Shown piece by piece: positions 6,425 through 12,831 of a stretch of DNA of 12,831 nucleotides. The DNA comes from DASQGA01 sp035535315 (lineage in GTDB: Bacteria; Actinomycetota; Thermoleophilia; Gaiellales; Gaiellaceae): contig DATLQD010000086.1 in NCBI GenBank assembly GCA_035535315.1, positions 1-12,831 of the forward strand, in the 5' to 3' direction. Numbering within the stretch: position 1 is the stretch's first letter; each line of letters starts with the position of its first letter. A program made the position numbers and the translations under genes. The notes under the pieces were generated by a model that saw only the letters and a program-made list of their open reading frames with translations, was not told where the DNA came from and made no database searches.

Positions 6425-6954
6425 CGCTCGAGGAGCGCACTCTCGACTGGATCGCGCCGTACTGGAACGCGCACCACCTGGTGCGGACGCGCGACTGGGT
6501 GGTGGAGCTCGAGCCGGACGCGAGCGAAGCCCTCCGGGTTGCGGCGCTCACCCACGACATGGAGCGGCATTTTCCTGGAGGCCCGCAGCTCGACATGGCG
6601 ACGCAGCGGCCGGACGACGAGGCGTACAACCGGGCCCATGCCGAGCGCTCGGCTCAGATCGTTGGCGACTGGGTCCGGGAGGAGGGGGCGGACGCCGCGC
6701 TCGTGGCCGACGTGCGCCGCCTGATCCTCGACCACGAGTTCGGTGGCTGGCACGAGGCCGACGTCCTGCAGGCGGCCGACTCCATCTCCTGGCTCGAGAC
6801 GAACCAGGACGTGGCCCAGAAGTGGGTGCGCGAGGGTCGCTGCGATGAGGACTGGGCGCGGGAGAAGCACCGTTGGAGCTTCGACCGGATCCGGATCGAA
6901 CGAGCCCGAGAGCTCGCCCGACCGTTCTACGAGGAGGCGCTTGCCGGTGTTTGA
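6421..6954 (+). CDS. HD-domain protein, possible phosphohydrolase
   Basis: Protein of 177 aa with an HD-superfamily pattern: an early His (H18 or H19), H45-D46 in ALTHDMERHFPG, H73 in NRAHAERSA, H105 in LILDHEFGG, and D120 in LQAADSISWLE. This arrangement fits the metal-binding His/Asp set of HD phosphohydrolases, all helical and cytosolic. The GTG start overlaps the ATP-grasp subunit stop as GTGA. Its place between a phosphotransferase and a molybdenum hydroxylase suggests it could remove phosphate from a pathway intermediate or act on a nucleotide, but nothing in the sequence names its substrate. I do not recognise a characterised subfamily. The HD fold is fairly sure; the function is not. 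Confidence 0.7.
   Translation: MTLEERTLDWIAPYWNAHHLVRTRDWVVELEPDASEALRVAALTHDMERHFPGGPQLDMATQRPDDEAYNRAHAERSAQIVGDWVREEGADAALVADVRRLILDHEFGGWHEADVLQAADSISWLETNQDVAQKWVREGRCDEDWAREKHRWSFDRIRIERARELARPFYEEALAGV
6932..6937 (+). promoter_or_regulatory. Ribosome binding site deciding the FAD-subunit start
   Basis: AGGAGG inside the HD gene lies 9 nt before GTG 6947 but only 3 nt before an in-frame TTG at 6941. The spacing favours GTG 6947 as the start of the FAD-binding subunit. Confidence 0.6.
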
Positions 6955-7789
6955 GTCCGCTCCCGAGTGGCTCGCTCCCGAGACGCTCACGGAGGCGCTC
7001 GCGCTGAAGGCCGAGTACGGCGAGGAGGCGACGATCGTGGCCGGCGGAACGTTCCTCGCCATTCTCCTGAACCAGCGTTTTCTGGCGCCACAACGGTTTC
7101 TCAGCTTGCGCGCGGTCCCGGAGCTGAGAGGAATCGAGGCGAACGGCGAGCTGCGCCTCGGCGCCATGGAGACGCATCGGGCGGTCGAGCGCGCGCCCGT
7201 GGTGCTGGAGGGCTGGCCCGGGCTCGCGCGCACGTTCGCGCTCGTGGCGAGTGCGCGTGTCCGGAACCAGGCAACCGTTGGCGGCGTTCTTGCGGACGCT
7301 GACTACGCCTCCGACCCGCCGGCAATGCTGACCGCGCTCGAGGCGCGCGCCCTCGTTCGGAGCCGGGACGGCGAGCGCGAGATCCCGCTCGAGGAGCTGA
7401 TCACGGGCCACTACGAGACCTCGCTGCGGGGCGACGAGCTGATCGTCGGCGTTCACGTCCCGCGTGAAGGGCGGTCGACGTACCGGAAGTTCCGCAGCCG
7501 CTCGCACGAGGATCGCCCCTGCGTCGGCGTCGCTGCCGCCCTCCGCGGCGGCTCGCTCCGCGTGGTCGTAGGCGCGGTCGCATCCCGTCCGCAGTGGTTC
7601 CCCGAGATCTGTGGGCTCGCGGACGGGGAGGAGCTCGACGCTGCTCTCGGGAGCGAGATCGCGGAGCGCTACGCGCAGGCGGTCGACCCGCTCGCCGACG
7701 TTCGCGGCTCAGCGGACTACCGCCGTCGCGTGATCCGCGTGGAGGTACGGCGAGCGCTCGAGGACCTTGTGCAGGCGGAGGCGGCGTGA
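6947..7789 (+). CDS. Molybdenum hydroxylase FAD-binding subunit (CoxM/XDH-B-like)
   Basis: Medium subunit (280 aa) of a three-part xanthine dehydrogenase-family enzyme; it passes electrons from the iron-sulfur clusters through FAD to an acceptor. FAD contacts: VAGGTFLAILLNQ (31-43), corresponding to the family's AGGTxLLP loop, and VRNQATVGGVLADADYASDPP (105-125), corresponding to IRNxATxGGN. Then comes the C-terminal CO dehydrogenase flavoprotein domain with YRKFRSRSHEDRPCVGVAAAL (179-199). Two positions differ from the usual pattern: GGV instead of GGN, and ASDPP instead of a more common ADxxP. The GTG at 6947 overlaps the HD gene by 8 nt. It is followed without a gap by the molybdopterin and [2Fe-2S] subunit genes, giving the order medium-large-small. 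Confidence 0.9.
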   Translation: MFESAPEWLAPETLTEALALKAEYGEEATIVAGGTFLAILLNQRFLAPQRFLSLRAVPELRGIEANGELRLGAMETHRAVERAPVVLEGWPGLARTFALVASARVRNQATVGGVLADADYASDPPAMLTALEARALVRSRDGEREIPLEELITGHYETSLRGDELIVGVHVPREGRSTYRKFRSRSHEDRPCVGVAAALRGGSLRVVVGAVASRPQWFPEICGLADGEELDAALGSEIAERYAQAVDPLADVRGSADYRRRVIRVEVRRALEDLVQAEAA

Positions 7790-9870
7790 CGGACCCGCGC
7801 GTCACCGGAGCCGTCCGCTACGCCCAGGACGTGGAGCTCGAAGGGATGCTCGAGGCGCGCATCCTGCGCTCGCCGTTCCCGCACGCCCGGATCGAGCGCG
7901 TCGACACCTCCGCTGTCCCTGCGGGAATCGTCGTGCTCACGCCTGGCGACGTCGCGGACCTAGGGATGTACGGGGCCCAGATCAAGGATCAGACCGTGCT
8001 TGCGTGCGACCGGGCCCGGTTCGCGGGTGATCCGGTCGCCGCTGTCGCCGCCGCGACGCTGCGCGAGGCGGACGAGGCGCTCGCGCTGATCGACGTCGAC
8101 TACGAGGAGCTCGACTCCGTGTTCGACCCGGTCGAGGCATGTGGCCAGGACGCGCCGCTCGTTCACGACCGTCACAACGTCTCCGAGAACGATGCCGCCT
8201 ACTTCGGGATCCGGCCGCAGCAAGGGACGAATGTCTGTCACCGTTTCCGACTCCGTCAAGGCGACGTCGAAGCCGGCTTCGCCGAGGCCGACGTGGTTGT
8301 GGAGGAGACCTTCAGGACGGCCGGTGCGCAGCACGCGCACATGGAGCCGCATGCCAGCGTGGCGCAGTGGGAGAACGGGCGGCTGGAGGTCTGGACGGGG
8401 ACGCAGACGCCCTTCAACCTCCGCTCCGATCTCGCAGGCGTCCTCGGCATCGCCGAGGACCGGATCCGGATCGTGTGTCCTCCCATGGGTGGTGCTTTCG
8501 GGGCGAAGACGTTCGTCCGTCTCGAAGCGATCGTCGCCTGCTTGGCTCGCAAGGCGGGCCGTCCCGTCCGTGCCATCCTCGAGCGAAACGAGGAATGGCT
8601 GACGCTCAACCGTCATCCGGCAGAGATCCGGGTCCGGCTGGGTGCTCGCGCCGACGGGACGCTCCTCGCGAAGGAGGTCGAGTGCTGGGCAGACACCGGC
8701 GCCTACGCCGACTGTGGTCCCGGAGTCGCGCAGAAGATGGGCTTCGCTGCTCCTGGGCCCTACCGGATTCCCCACGTCTCGGTCGAGTCGCGCTGCGTCT
8801 ACACGAACCTTCCGCCGAACGGCGCCTTTCGGGGCTATGGACAGATGCAGACGGTCTGGGCATCCGAGCGGGCGATGGACATTCTTGCCGAGCGGCTCGG
8901 CGCCGACCCTCTCGAGCTGCGCCTCCAGAACCTCCTCCAGGAAGGCGATCGGTACGCGACCGGCGAGGAGCTTCACGACGTCCGGTTCGCGGAGTGCCTC
9001 GAGACGGCCGCCGACGCGATCGGCTGGCGCGAGAGCAGGCAGGGCAAGGGTCTCTGCGTGCTCATGAAGGGGATGCAGACACCGAGCCGGGCCGGAATCG
9101 CAATCGAGGCGTCCGACGACGGCACCTACACGCTCCGCTGCGCGACTGCGGAGATGGGACAGGGTGCGCGCCGCGCCATCTCGCTGCTGGCGGCGGAACT
9201 GCTCGAGGTCGACGTCGCCAACGTTCGCTTTCCCGATCCCGACACCGATCTCGTCCCGTACGACACCCGGACGACCTCGAGCCGCTCCACCTACATCATG
9301 GGCCGTGCCCTCGTCGACGCGGTCAGAGACCTGAAGGAAAACGGTCGTCGTGGCTACGGCGAGGTGGAGATTCCGGGCGGGCTCGACCCAGACACGGGCC
9401 AGGGGGTCGCCTCCCACCACTGGCACCAGGGCGCCGGCGCTGCCGAGGTGCGGGTCGACGAGGAGACCGGGAAGGTCGAGGTCGTCCGCCTGCACGCCTC
9501 CGTCTACGCGGGCCGGGTCGTAAACCGGCCGGGCGCGGAGCTTCAGAACGAGGGCTCGATGATCATGGGTCTCGGGACGACGCTGTTCGAGGCAGTCGAT
9601 ATCGCAGACGGACAGGTCACGAACGCGAATCTCTCCGACTACGAGATCCCCTCGTTCATGGACGTGCCCGTGGCCCTTACCCATGACCTCCTCGAGCGCG
9701 ACGGCGCGGACGTCCACGGTCTCGGCGAGACGGCGCTGCCGCCCGTGCCGCCTTCGGTGGGGAACGCGCTCGCGTCGCTCGGTCTCCACGTCACCGACCT
9801 CCCGATCAGCGCCGAGGCGGTGCTGGACGCAGTCGACCGGCGTGCAGGCCTGCGGGAGGTGCCCGCGTGA
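7786..9870 (+). CDS. Molybdenum hydroxylase large (molybdopterin-binding) subunit, xanthine dehydrogenase family
   Basis: Catalytic subunit (694 aa) that should hydroxylate a carbon atom, often in an aromatic N-heterocycle, using water and the molybdenum cofactor. Motifs: VTGAVRYAQDVELEGMLEARILRSPFPHARI at the N-terminus; PPMGGAFGAK (232-241) for molybdopterin binding; NGAFRGYGQMQ (345-355); EMGQG; TTSSRSTYIMG; and GLGETALPP with the catalytic Glu at residue 648. It lacks the AYRCSFR loop of true (form I) CO dehydrogenase and has FRGYGQ instead, so CO is unlikely to be the substrate. It is shorter than most relatives (about 750-800 aa): the N-terminus begins almost directly at the VTG motif, and the region after residue about 520 is compact. 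The GTG start overlaps the FAD-subunit stop (GTGA). The long open frames on the opposite strand are GC-driven shadows. The substrate is unknown. Confidence 0.92.
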   Translation: MTDPRVTGAVRYAQDVELEGMLEARILRSPFPHARIERVDTSAVPAGIVVLTPGDVADLGMYGAQIKDQTVLACDRARFAGDPVAAVAAATLREADEALALIDVDYEELDSVFDPVEACGQDAPLVHDRHNVSENDAAYFGIRPQQGTNVCHRFRLRQGDVEAGFAEADVVVEETFRTAGAQHAHMEPHASVAQWENGRLEVWTGTQTPFNLRSDLAGVLGIAEDRIRIVCPPMGGAFGAKTFVRLEAIVACLARKAGRPVRAILERNEEWLTLNRHPAEIRVRLGARADGTLLAKEVECWADTGAYADCGPGVAQKMGFAAPGPYRIPHVSVESRCVYTNLPPNGAFRGYGQMQTVWASERAMDILAERLGADPLELRLQNLLQEGDRYATGEELHDVRFAECLETAADAIGWRESRQGKGLCVLMKGMQTPSRAGIAIEASDDGTYTLRCATAEMGQGARRAISLLAAELLEVDVANVRFPDPDTDLVPYDTRTTSSRSTYIMGRALVDAVRDLKENGRRGYGEVEIPGGLDPDTGQGVASHHWHQGAGAAEVRVDEETGKVEVVRLHASVYAGRVVNRPGAELQNEGSMIMGLGTTLFEAVDIADGQVTNANLSDYEIPSFMDVPVALTHDLLERDGADVHGLGETALPPVPPSVGNALASLGLHVTDLPISAEAVLDAVDRRAGLREVPA

Positions 9871-10310
9871 GGATCGCCTTCACCGTGAACGGTGAGGGTG
9901 TCGAAGTGGACGCTCGCTCCGACGAGATGCTGCTCGAGGTGCTGCGGCGCGACCTCGGCCTGACCAGCGTGCGGGCGACCTGCGGTATCGGCGTCTGCGG
10001 TGCCTGCACGGCGCTCGTGGACGGCGAGCCGATCTCGACCTGCTTGCTGCTCGCCCCGCTCGCGGAGGGGCGGCAGGTGACGACCGTCGAGGGCCTGGGC
10101 GGCGAAGACCCGGTCCAGCGGGGGTTCGTGGAGGCGCACGCGTTCCAGTGCGGCTATTGCACGCCGGGCATGATCCTGACTGCGAAGCGGCTGATCGAAG
10201 AGAGCCCGCAGCCGAGCGAGGAGGAGATTCGCCTCGCTCTCGCAGGCAACCTTTGCCGCTGCGGCTGCTACGTGAAGATCGTCGACGCGGTCCGGAGGGC
10301 CGCTGCGTGA
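9867..10310 (+). CDS. Molybdenum hydroxylase [2Fe-2S] subunit (CoxS/XDH-C-like)
   Basis: Small electron-transfer subunit (147 aa) with two [2Fe-2S] clusters. The plant-ferredoxin-type cluster uses C39, C44, C47 and C59 (TCGIGVCGAC...TC). The second, helical domain uses C95, C98, C130 and C132 (QCGYC...CRC). The family usually has CRCTGY, whereas this protein has CRCGCY, which adds a cysteine at 134. The GTG start is placed by GGGAGG 7 nt upstream and overlaps the large-subunit stop as GTGA. No signal peptide is visible, so the complex is predicted to be cytosolic. It is the last gene of the unbroken coupled run; a hairpin begins 25 bp after its stop. Confidence 0.93.
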   Translation: MRIAFTVNGEGVEVDARSDEMLLEVLRRDLGLTSVRATCGIGVCGACTALVDGEPISTCLLLAPLAEGRQVTTVEGLGGEDPVQRGFVEAHAFQCGYCTPGMILTAKRLIEESPQPSEEEIRLALAGNLCRCGCYVKIVDAVRRAAA

Positions 10311-10335
10311 CCGTCCCTCGCCTCCGGCTCGCTCC

Positions 10336-10362
10336 CGCGGGGGAAACCATGTTTCCCCCGCG
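10336..10362 (+). terminator. Strong hairpin after the [2Fe-2S] subunit gene, possible terminator
   Basis: Perfect 12-bp inverted arms (CGCGGGGGAAAC and its complement) enclose a 3-nt loop CAT. It starts 25 bp after the stop of the small subunit. Only a weak pyrimidine stretch (CCCCCTTCTT) follows instead of a T-run, so it could be a GC-type terminator, an mRNA-stabilising stem that sets subunit ratios, or an operator. The symmetry is certain; the role is not. Confidence 0.5.
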
Positions 10363-10384
10363 AGCCCCCTTCTTACAGTCCAAC

Positions 10385-10410
10385 GTGGTGGAACCTCCCG
10401 GTTCCCCCAC
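10385..10410. promoter_or_regulatory. Second imperfect hairpin with FadR-like half-sites
   Basis: Arms GTGGTGGAACC and GGTTCCCCCAC pair at ten of eleven positions around a TCCC loop. The left arm contains TGGT-GGA-ACCT (10386-10396), one base off the TGGTNNNACCA layout known for some FadR-type GntR operators. It lies about 40 bp before the second cyclase gene, so regulation of the downstream genes is possible. No clear promoter was found beside it. Function is speculative. Confidence 0.3.
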
Positions 10411-10446
10411 ACCCCGTCCACAGGCTCAGAGGCCAAAGGTCGGCCC

Positions 10447-11307
10447 ATGAGCGTCCCTCTGAGCAAGGTGCTCGACGCGACCCGTCTGGTCCGGCAGGGC
10501 AGGATCTATTCGCTCGCGCGGGAGCGCTTCCGGGGCATGCCGCTCTTTCCGGGCCATCCGAACTTCGAGGTGCTCGGGTATCGAACGCCGCAGGGGCTTC
10601 GGGCGGCCGGGGAGGAGCCGTGGGGCCCGGAAAACGAGGCCCGCCTTGGCTACATGAGCGAGCTGGTCCTCGCGTCGACCCACTCGGGCGCCCACATCGA
10701 CGCCCACGCCCACATGACCGTGGGCGAGGACGATCGCTGGCACGGAGGGTCCGCGCAGACCGACCTCGGCGACTTCGGGCCGCTGGTCGGCGATGCGTCG
10801 GAGTTCGAGCCGATCTGGACGAGAGGGGTCCTCTTCGACGTGCCGCGCCACAGGGGGGTCGAGTTCCTCGGGAAGGGCGAGCCTGTCACCGCGGCTGAGC
10901 TGGAGGCGATCTGCTGCTCGCAGGGCGTCGAGGAGCCCGCCGAGGGCGACGTCGCGCTGGTCCGCACCGGCTACATGTCGCACTGGCCAGATGAGCACCG
11001 AATGGCCGAGCACCGCGGGCCAGGGCCGGACATCTCGGCCGCACGCTGGCTGGCCGAGCGCCGCGTGGTCGCGACGGGATCGGACACCGAGACGTACGAG
11101 GTGCAGCCCGCACCCGACCCGGGCACGCCGCGGAACCCGCAGCCGGTTCACACGCACCTCCTGATCGAGCTCGGCATCTACCTCATGGAGAGCCTCGACC
11201 TCGAGGGCCTCGCCGCCGACGAGGTCTACGAGTTCCTCTTCGTTGCGCTGCCGCTCAAGATCCGGGGCGCGACCGGTTCGATGCTCGACCCGGTCGCGGT
11301 GACGTGA
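10447..11307 (+). CDS. Second cyclase-family metal-dependent hydrolase
   Basis: Predicted metallohydrolase of 286 aa, the longer type of the 'putative cyclase' family. The metal motif is HSGAHIDAHAH (H79, H83, D85, H89), with GAH in place of the usual GTH. A further family-like segment is VVATGSDTETYEVQPAP, and a conserved His region (QPVHTHLLIELGIYLMESLDLEGL) follows near the C-terminus. It should hydrolyse an amide, imide, lactam or lactone. The ATG at 10447 has AAAGG 7 nt upstream. It follows the 136-bp gap and opens the last gene group, with its stop overlapping the dehydrogenase start by one base. It is not a recent duplicate of the gene at 4894: the two proteins share little beyond the metal motif, so they probably act on different compounds. 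Confidence 0.87.
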   Translation: MSVPLSKVLDATRLVRQGRIYSLARERFRGMPLFPGHPNFEVLGYRTPQGLRAAGEEPWGPENEARLGYMSELVLASTHSGAHIDAHAHMTVGEDDRWHGGSAQTDLGDFGPLVGDASEFEPIWTRGVLFDVPRHRGVEFLGKGEPVTAAELEAICCSQGVEEPAEGDVALVRTGYMSHWPDEHRMAEHRGPGPDISAARWLAERRVVATGSDTETYEVQPAPDPGTPRNPQPVHTHLLIELGIYLMESLDLEGLAADEVYEFLFVALPLKIRGATGSMLDPVAVT

Positions 11308-12359
11308 TGGAGGCGCTCGTCGTCCACGAGCCCGACCGCTTCTCGATCGAGGACGTACCCCGGCCGGAGCCAGGCGAGAACGAGCTGCTCTGCAAGGTGC
11401 ACGCCGTCGCCATCTGCGGCACCGACCCGCACATCATCCGGGGCGACTTCCCGGGCTTCTGGCCGAAGGAGTTCCCGTTCGTGCCGGGGCACGAGTGGGC
11501 CGGGGAGGTCGTCGAGGTAGGCCCGGGTGCCGAGCGTTTCGGCTGGCGAACGGGCACGAGGGTCGCCGGGACCTCCCATTCGGGCTGCGGGTTTTGCCGC
11601 AGGTGCGTCGAGGGTCGCTACAACGTCTGCGAGAACTACGGGAACGAGGCCGTGCACCGTCAGTACGGCCACTACACGCAAGGGTCCTACGCCGAGTACG
11701 TCGTGCACTCGATTGCGAGCGTCTTTCCGATTCCGGACTCGCTTGGCTGGGACGAGGCGGCCATGCTCGATCCGACCGCGATCGCCTTGCACACGGTGAA
11801 GCGCGGCCGGCACGCCCCGGGCGACACCGTCGTCGTGGTCGGCCCCGGAGTCATGGGCCTGCTCGTCGCCGAATGCGCCTGGGCCCTCGGAGCTGGTCGC
11901 GTGATCGTGGTGGGAAGAGGCGAGCGGCTCGCGAAGGCGGAGGCGCTCGGCAACGAGATCGTCGACTTCACCGGGGGAGATCCGGTCGAGCGCGTCCGCG
12001 AGCTGACGGAGGGCCTGGGAGCGGAGGTGGCCCTCGAATGTTCTGGCGACCCTGCCGCCGTCGGCCAGTGCGCAGACATGCTCCGCCGGGGCGGCCGCGT
12101 CGCCGTGATCGGCATCCCGCTCGAGGACGCGCAGGTCCCGATGCAGAAGATCGTGCTGGACGAGCTCGAGATCGTGGGGGTGCGCGCCACTGCCGGCGAG
12201 ATGCACGAAGCGATTGCGCTGGCCGCCGCCGGCAAGATTCGCCTCGGCGAGCTGATCACGCACCGCTTCGCCCTCACGGAGTACGCCGAGGCCCTGCGGA
12301 CGTTCACCGAGCGAATCGACGGCGCCCTGAAGGTCATCGTTCACCCATGGCAGACCTGA
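11307..12359 (+). CDS. Zinc-dependent medium-chain dehydrogenase (threonine/polyol dehydrogenase-like)
   Basis: NAD(P)-dependent alcohol dehydrogenase of the MDR superfamily, 350 aa, normal length. Catalytic zinc ligands are C37 (AICGTDPHI) and H62-E63 (GHEWAGEVVEVG). Structural zinc ligands are C94, C97, C100 and C108. The cofactor-binding loop is VVVGPGVMGLLVAE (176-189). The second Rossmann strand ends in VVGRGERL, not in an acidic residue, which may favour NADP(H). It probably oxidises a secondary alcohol or a hydroxy acid. Start: the ATG at 11307 shares one base with the preceding stop (TGATG); a GTG one codon earlier is also possible. It overlaps the MBL gene by 13 nt. The exact substrate is not predictable. 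Confidence 0.9.
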   Translation: MEALVVHEPDRFSIEDVPRPEPGENELLCKVHAVAICGTDPHIIRGDFPGFWPKEFPFVPGHEWAGEVVEVGPGAERFGWRTGTRVAGTSHSGCGFCRRCVEGRYNVCENYGNEAVHRQYGHYTQGSYAEYVVHSIASVFPIPDSLGWDEAAMLDPTAIALHTVKRGRHAPGDTVVVVGPGVMGLLVAECAWALGAGRVIVVGRGERLAKAEALGNEIVDFTGGDPVERVRELTEGLGAEVALECSGDPAAVGQCADMLRRGGRVAVIGIPLEDAQVPMQKIVLDELEIVGVRATAGEMHEAIALAAAGKIRLGELITHRFALTEYAEALRTFTERIDGALKVIVHPWQT

Positions 12360-12831
12360 TCGACCTGCTCCACGTCGGGCGGCGGCGCGTGATCGCGACG
12401 TATCTTCTTGCCGGCGACGAGCCGGCACTCGTCGACTGCGGCCCCTCGAGCTGCCTCGGAGCACTCGAGGAGGCTCTGCGAGAACGCGGGCTCGAGATCG
12501 AGGACCTCCGCCACCTCGTCCTGACCCACATCCACCTCGATCATGCCGGTGCCGCGGGAACGCTGGTTCGTCGCAATCCGTCGCTGCAGGTCCACGTCAG
12601 TGCGATCGGGGCGCCGCATCTCGTCGATCCGAGCCGTCTCGAGCGGAGCGCCCGGCGGCTTTACGGCGAGGATTTCGACCGCCTCTGGGGCGAGCTCGCA
12701 CCGGTCCCGGAAGCGAGCGTGCGGCCGGTCGGCGAGCGCGTTCTCGAGCTGGAGGCGTTCCCCACGCCCGGCCACGCCTCGCACCACGTCTCCTTTCTCA
12801 CCGCCGGCGGAGCGTGTTTCGCGGGGGACGC
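12347..12831 (+). CDS. MBL-fold metallo-hydrolase (partial, runs off the right edge)
   Basis: N-terminal 161 residues of a metallo-beta-lactamase-fold hydrolase, with no stop inside the window. The zinc motif HxHxDH is present in LTHIHLDHAGAAG (H61, H63, D65, H66), then H143 in FPTPGHASHHVSFL, and Asp161 in CFAGD at the very edge. The early LVDCGPSSCLGAL strand and loop are typical of the glyoxalase II-like group. It hydrolyses an ester, thioester or related bond; the real substrate is unknown. The ATG at 12347 lies within the end of the dehydrogenase gene, so it is co-transcribed and probably coupled. Only a weak ribosome site (GAAGG, 13 nt upstream) is visible. Confidence 0.85.
   Translation, partial: MADLIDLLHVGRRRVIATYLLAGDEPALVDCGPSSCLGALEEALRERGLEIEDLRHLVLTHIHLDHAGAAGTLVRRNPSLQVHVSAIGAPHLVDPSRLERSARRLYGEDFDRLWGELAPVPEASVRPVGERVLELEAFPTPGHASHHVSFLTAGGACFAGD

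Noticed and set aside
7960..9789. 609-codon open frame on the minus strand
   Set aside because: It lies fully antisense to the molybdopterin subunit, which has intact family motifs. High GC content commonly leaves long antisense open frames, and the translation shows no recognisable domain.
6947..10310. Carbon monoxide dehydrogenase operon
   Set aside because: The medium-large-small gene order matches, but the large subunit lacks the AYRCSFR active-site loop and has FRGYGQ; the surrounding genes are not CO-oxidation accessories apart from a distant CoxG.

Overview
The window is high-GC DNA (about two thirds G+C by eye). It has dense, strongly co-directional gene packing, many GTG starts, and a luciferase-like enzyme of an F420-dependent family. 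Together these point to an actinomycete-type chromosome (for example a Thermoleophilia or Gaiellales-like lineage), with Chloroflexota as an alternative. The lineage is an inference; no rRNA or marker gene is present. I saw no tRNA, CRISPR array, insertion sequence or phage gene. No gene-free stretch exceeds 300 bases; the longest gap is 136 bp.

Layout. On the minus strand at the left, a CoxG-like (SRPBCC) protein gene (1081-1674) is followed by an LLM-class F420-type oxidoreductase gene (15-1028). All other genes run on the plus strand. A short-chain dehydrogenase (1691-2452) starts only 16 bp from the CoxG start. After a 76-bp gap holding a good promoter and a 21-bp palindrome comes a tightly coupled run of eight genes, 2529-10310, in which every gene overlaps the next by 4 or 8 nt. 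These are a phosphohistidine 'mobile-domain' subunit of a PEP-synthase-type dikinase, a GntR/FadR-family regulator, a cyclase-family metal-dependent hydrolase, the matching ATP-grasp (PEP/pyruvate-binding) subunit, an HD-domain protein, and the FAD, molybdopterin and [2Fe-2S] subunits of a xanthine dehydrogenase-family molybdenum hydroxylase. A 136-bp gap with two hairpins follows. Then come a second, different cyclase-family hydrolase (10447-11307), a zinc-dependent alcohol/polyol dehydrogenase (11307-12359) and an MBL-fold hydrolase that runs off the right edge (12347-12831).

Interpretation. The gene set looks like a catabolic island for an unidentified, probably cyclic or aromatic, substrate. 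The two dikinase halves have the split layout known from phenylphosphate synthase (separate phosphohistidine and ATP-binding proteins). The first half also carries a middle region resembling the substrate-binding domain of rifampin phosphotransferase. A plausible but unproven scheme is activation of the substrate by ATP-dependent phosphorylation, hydroxylation by the molybdenum enzyme, ring or amide hydrolysis by the cyclase-family proteins, oxidation by the two dehydrogenases, and hydrolysis by the MBL protein. CoxG may link the molybdenum enzyme to the membrane. The GntR regulator probably controls its own operon through the palindrome at 2467-2487. The substrate cannot be read from sequence alone, and this combination is the most interesting feature of the window.
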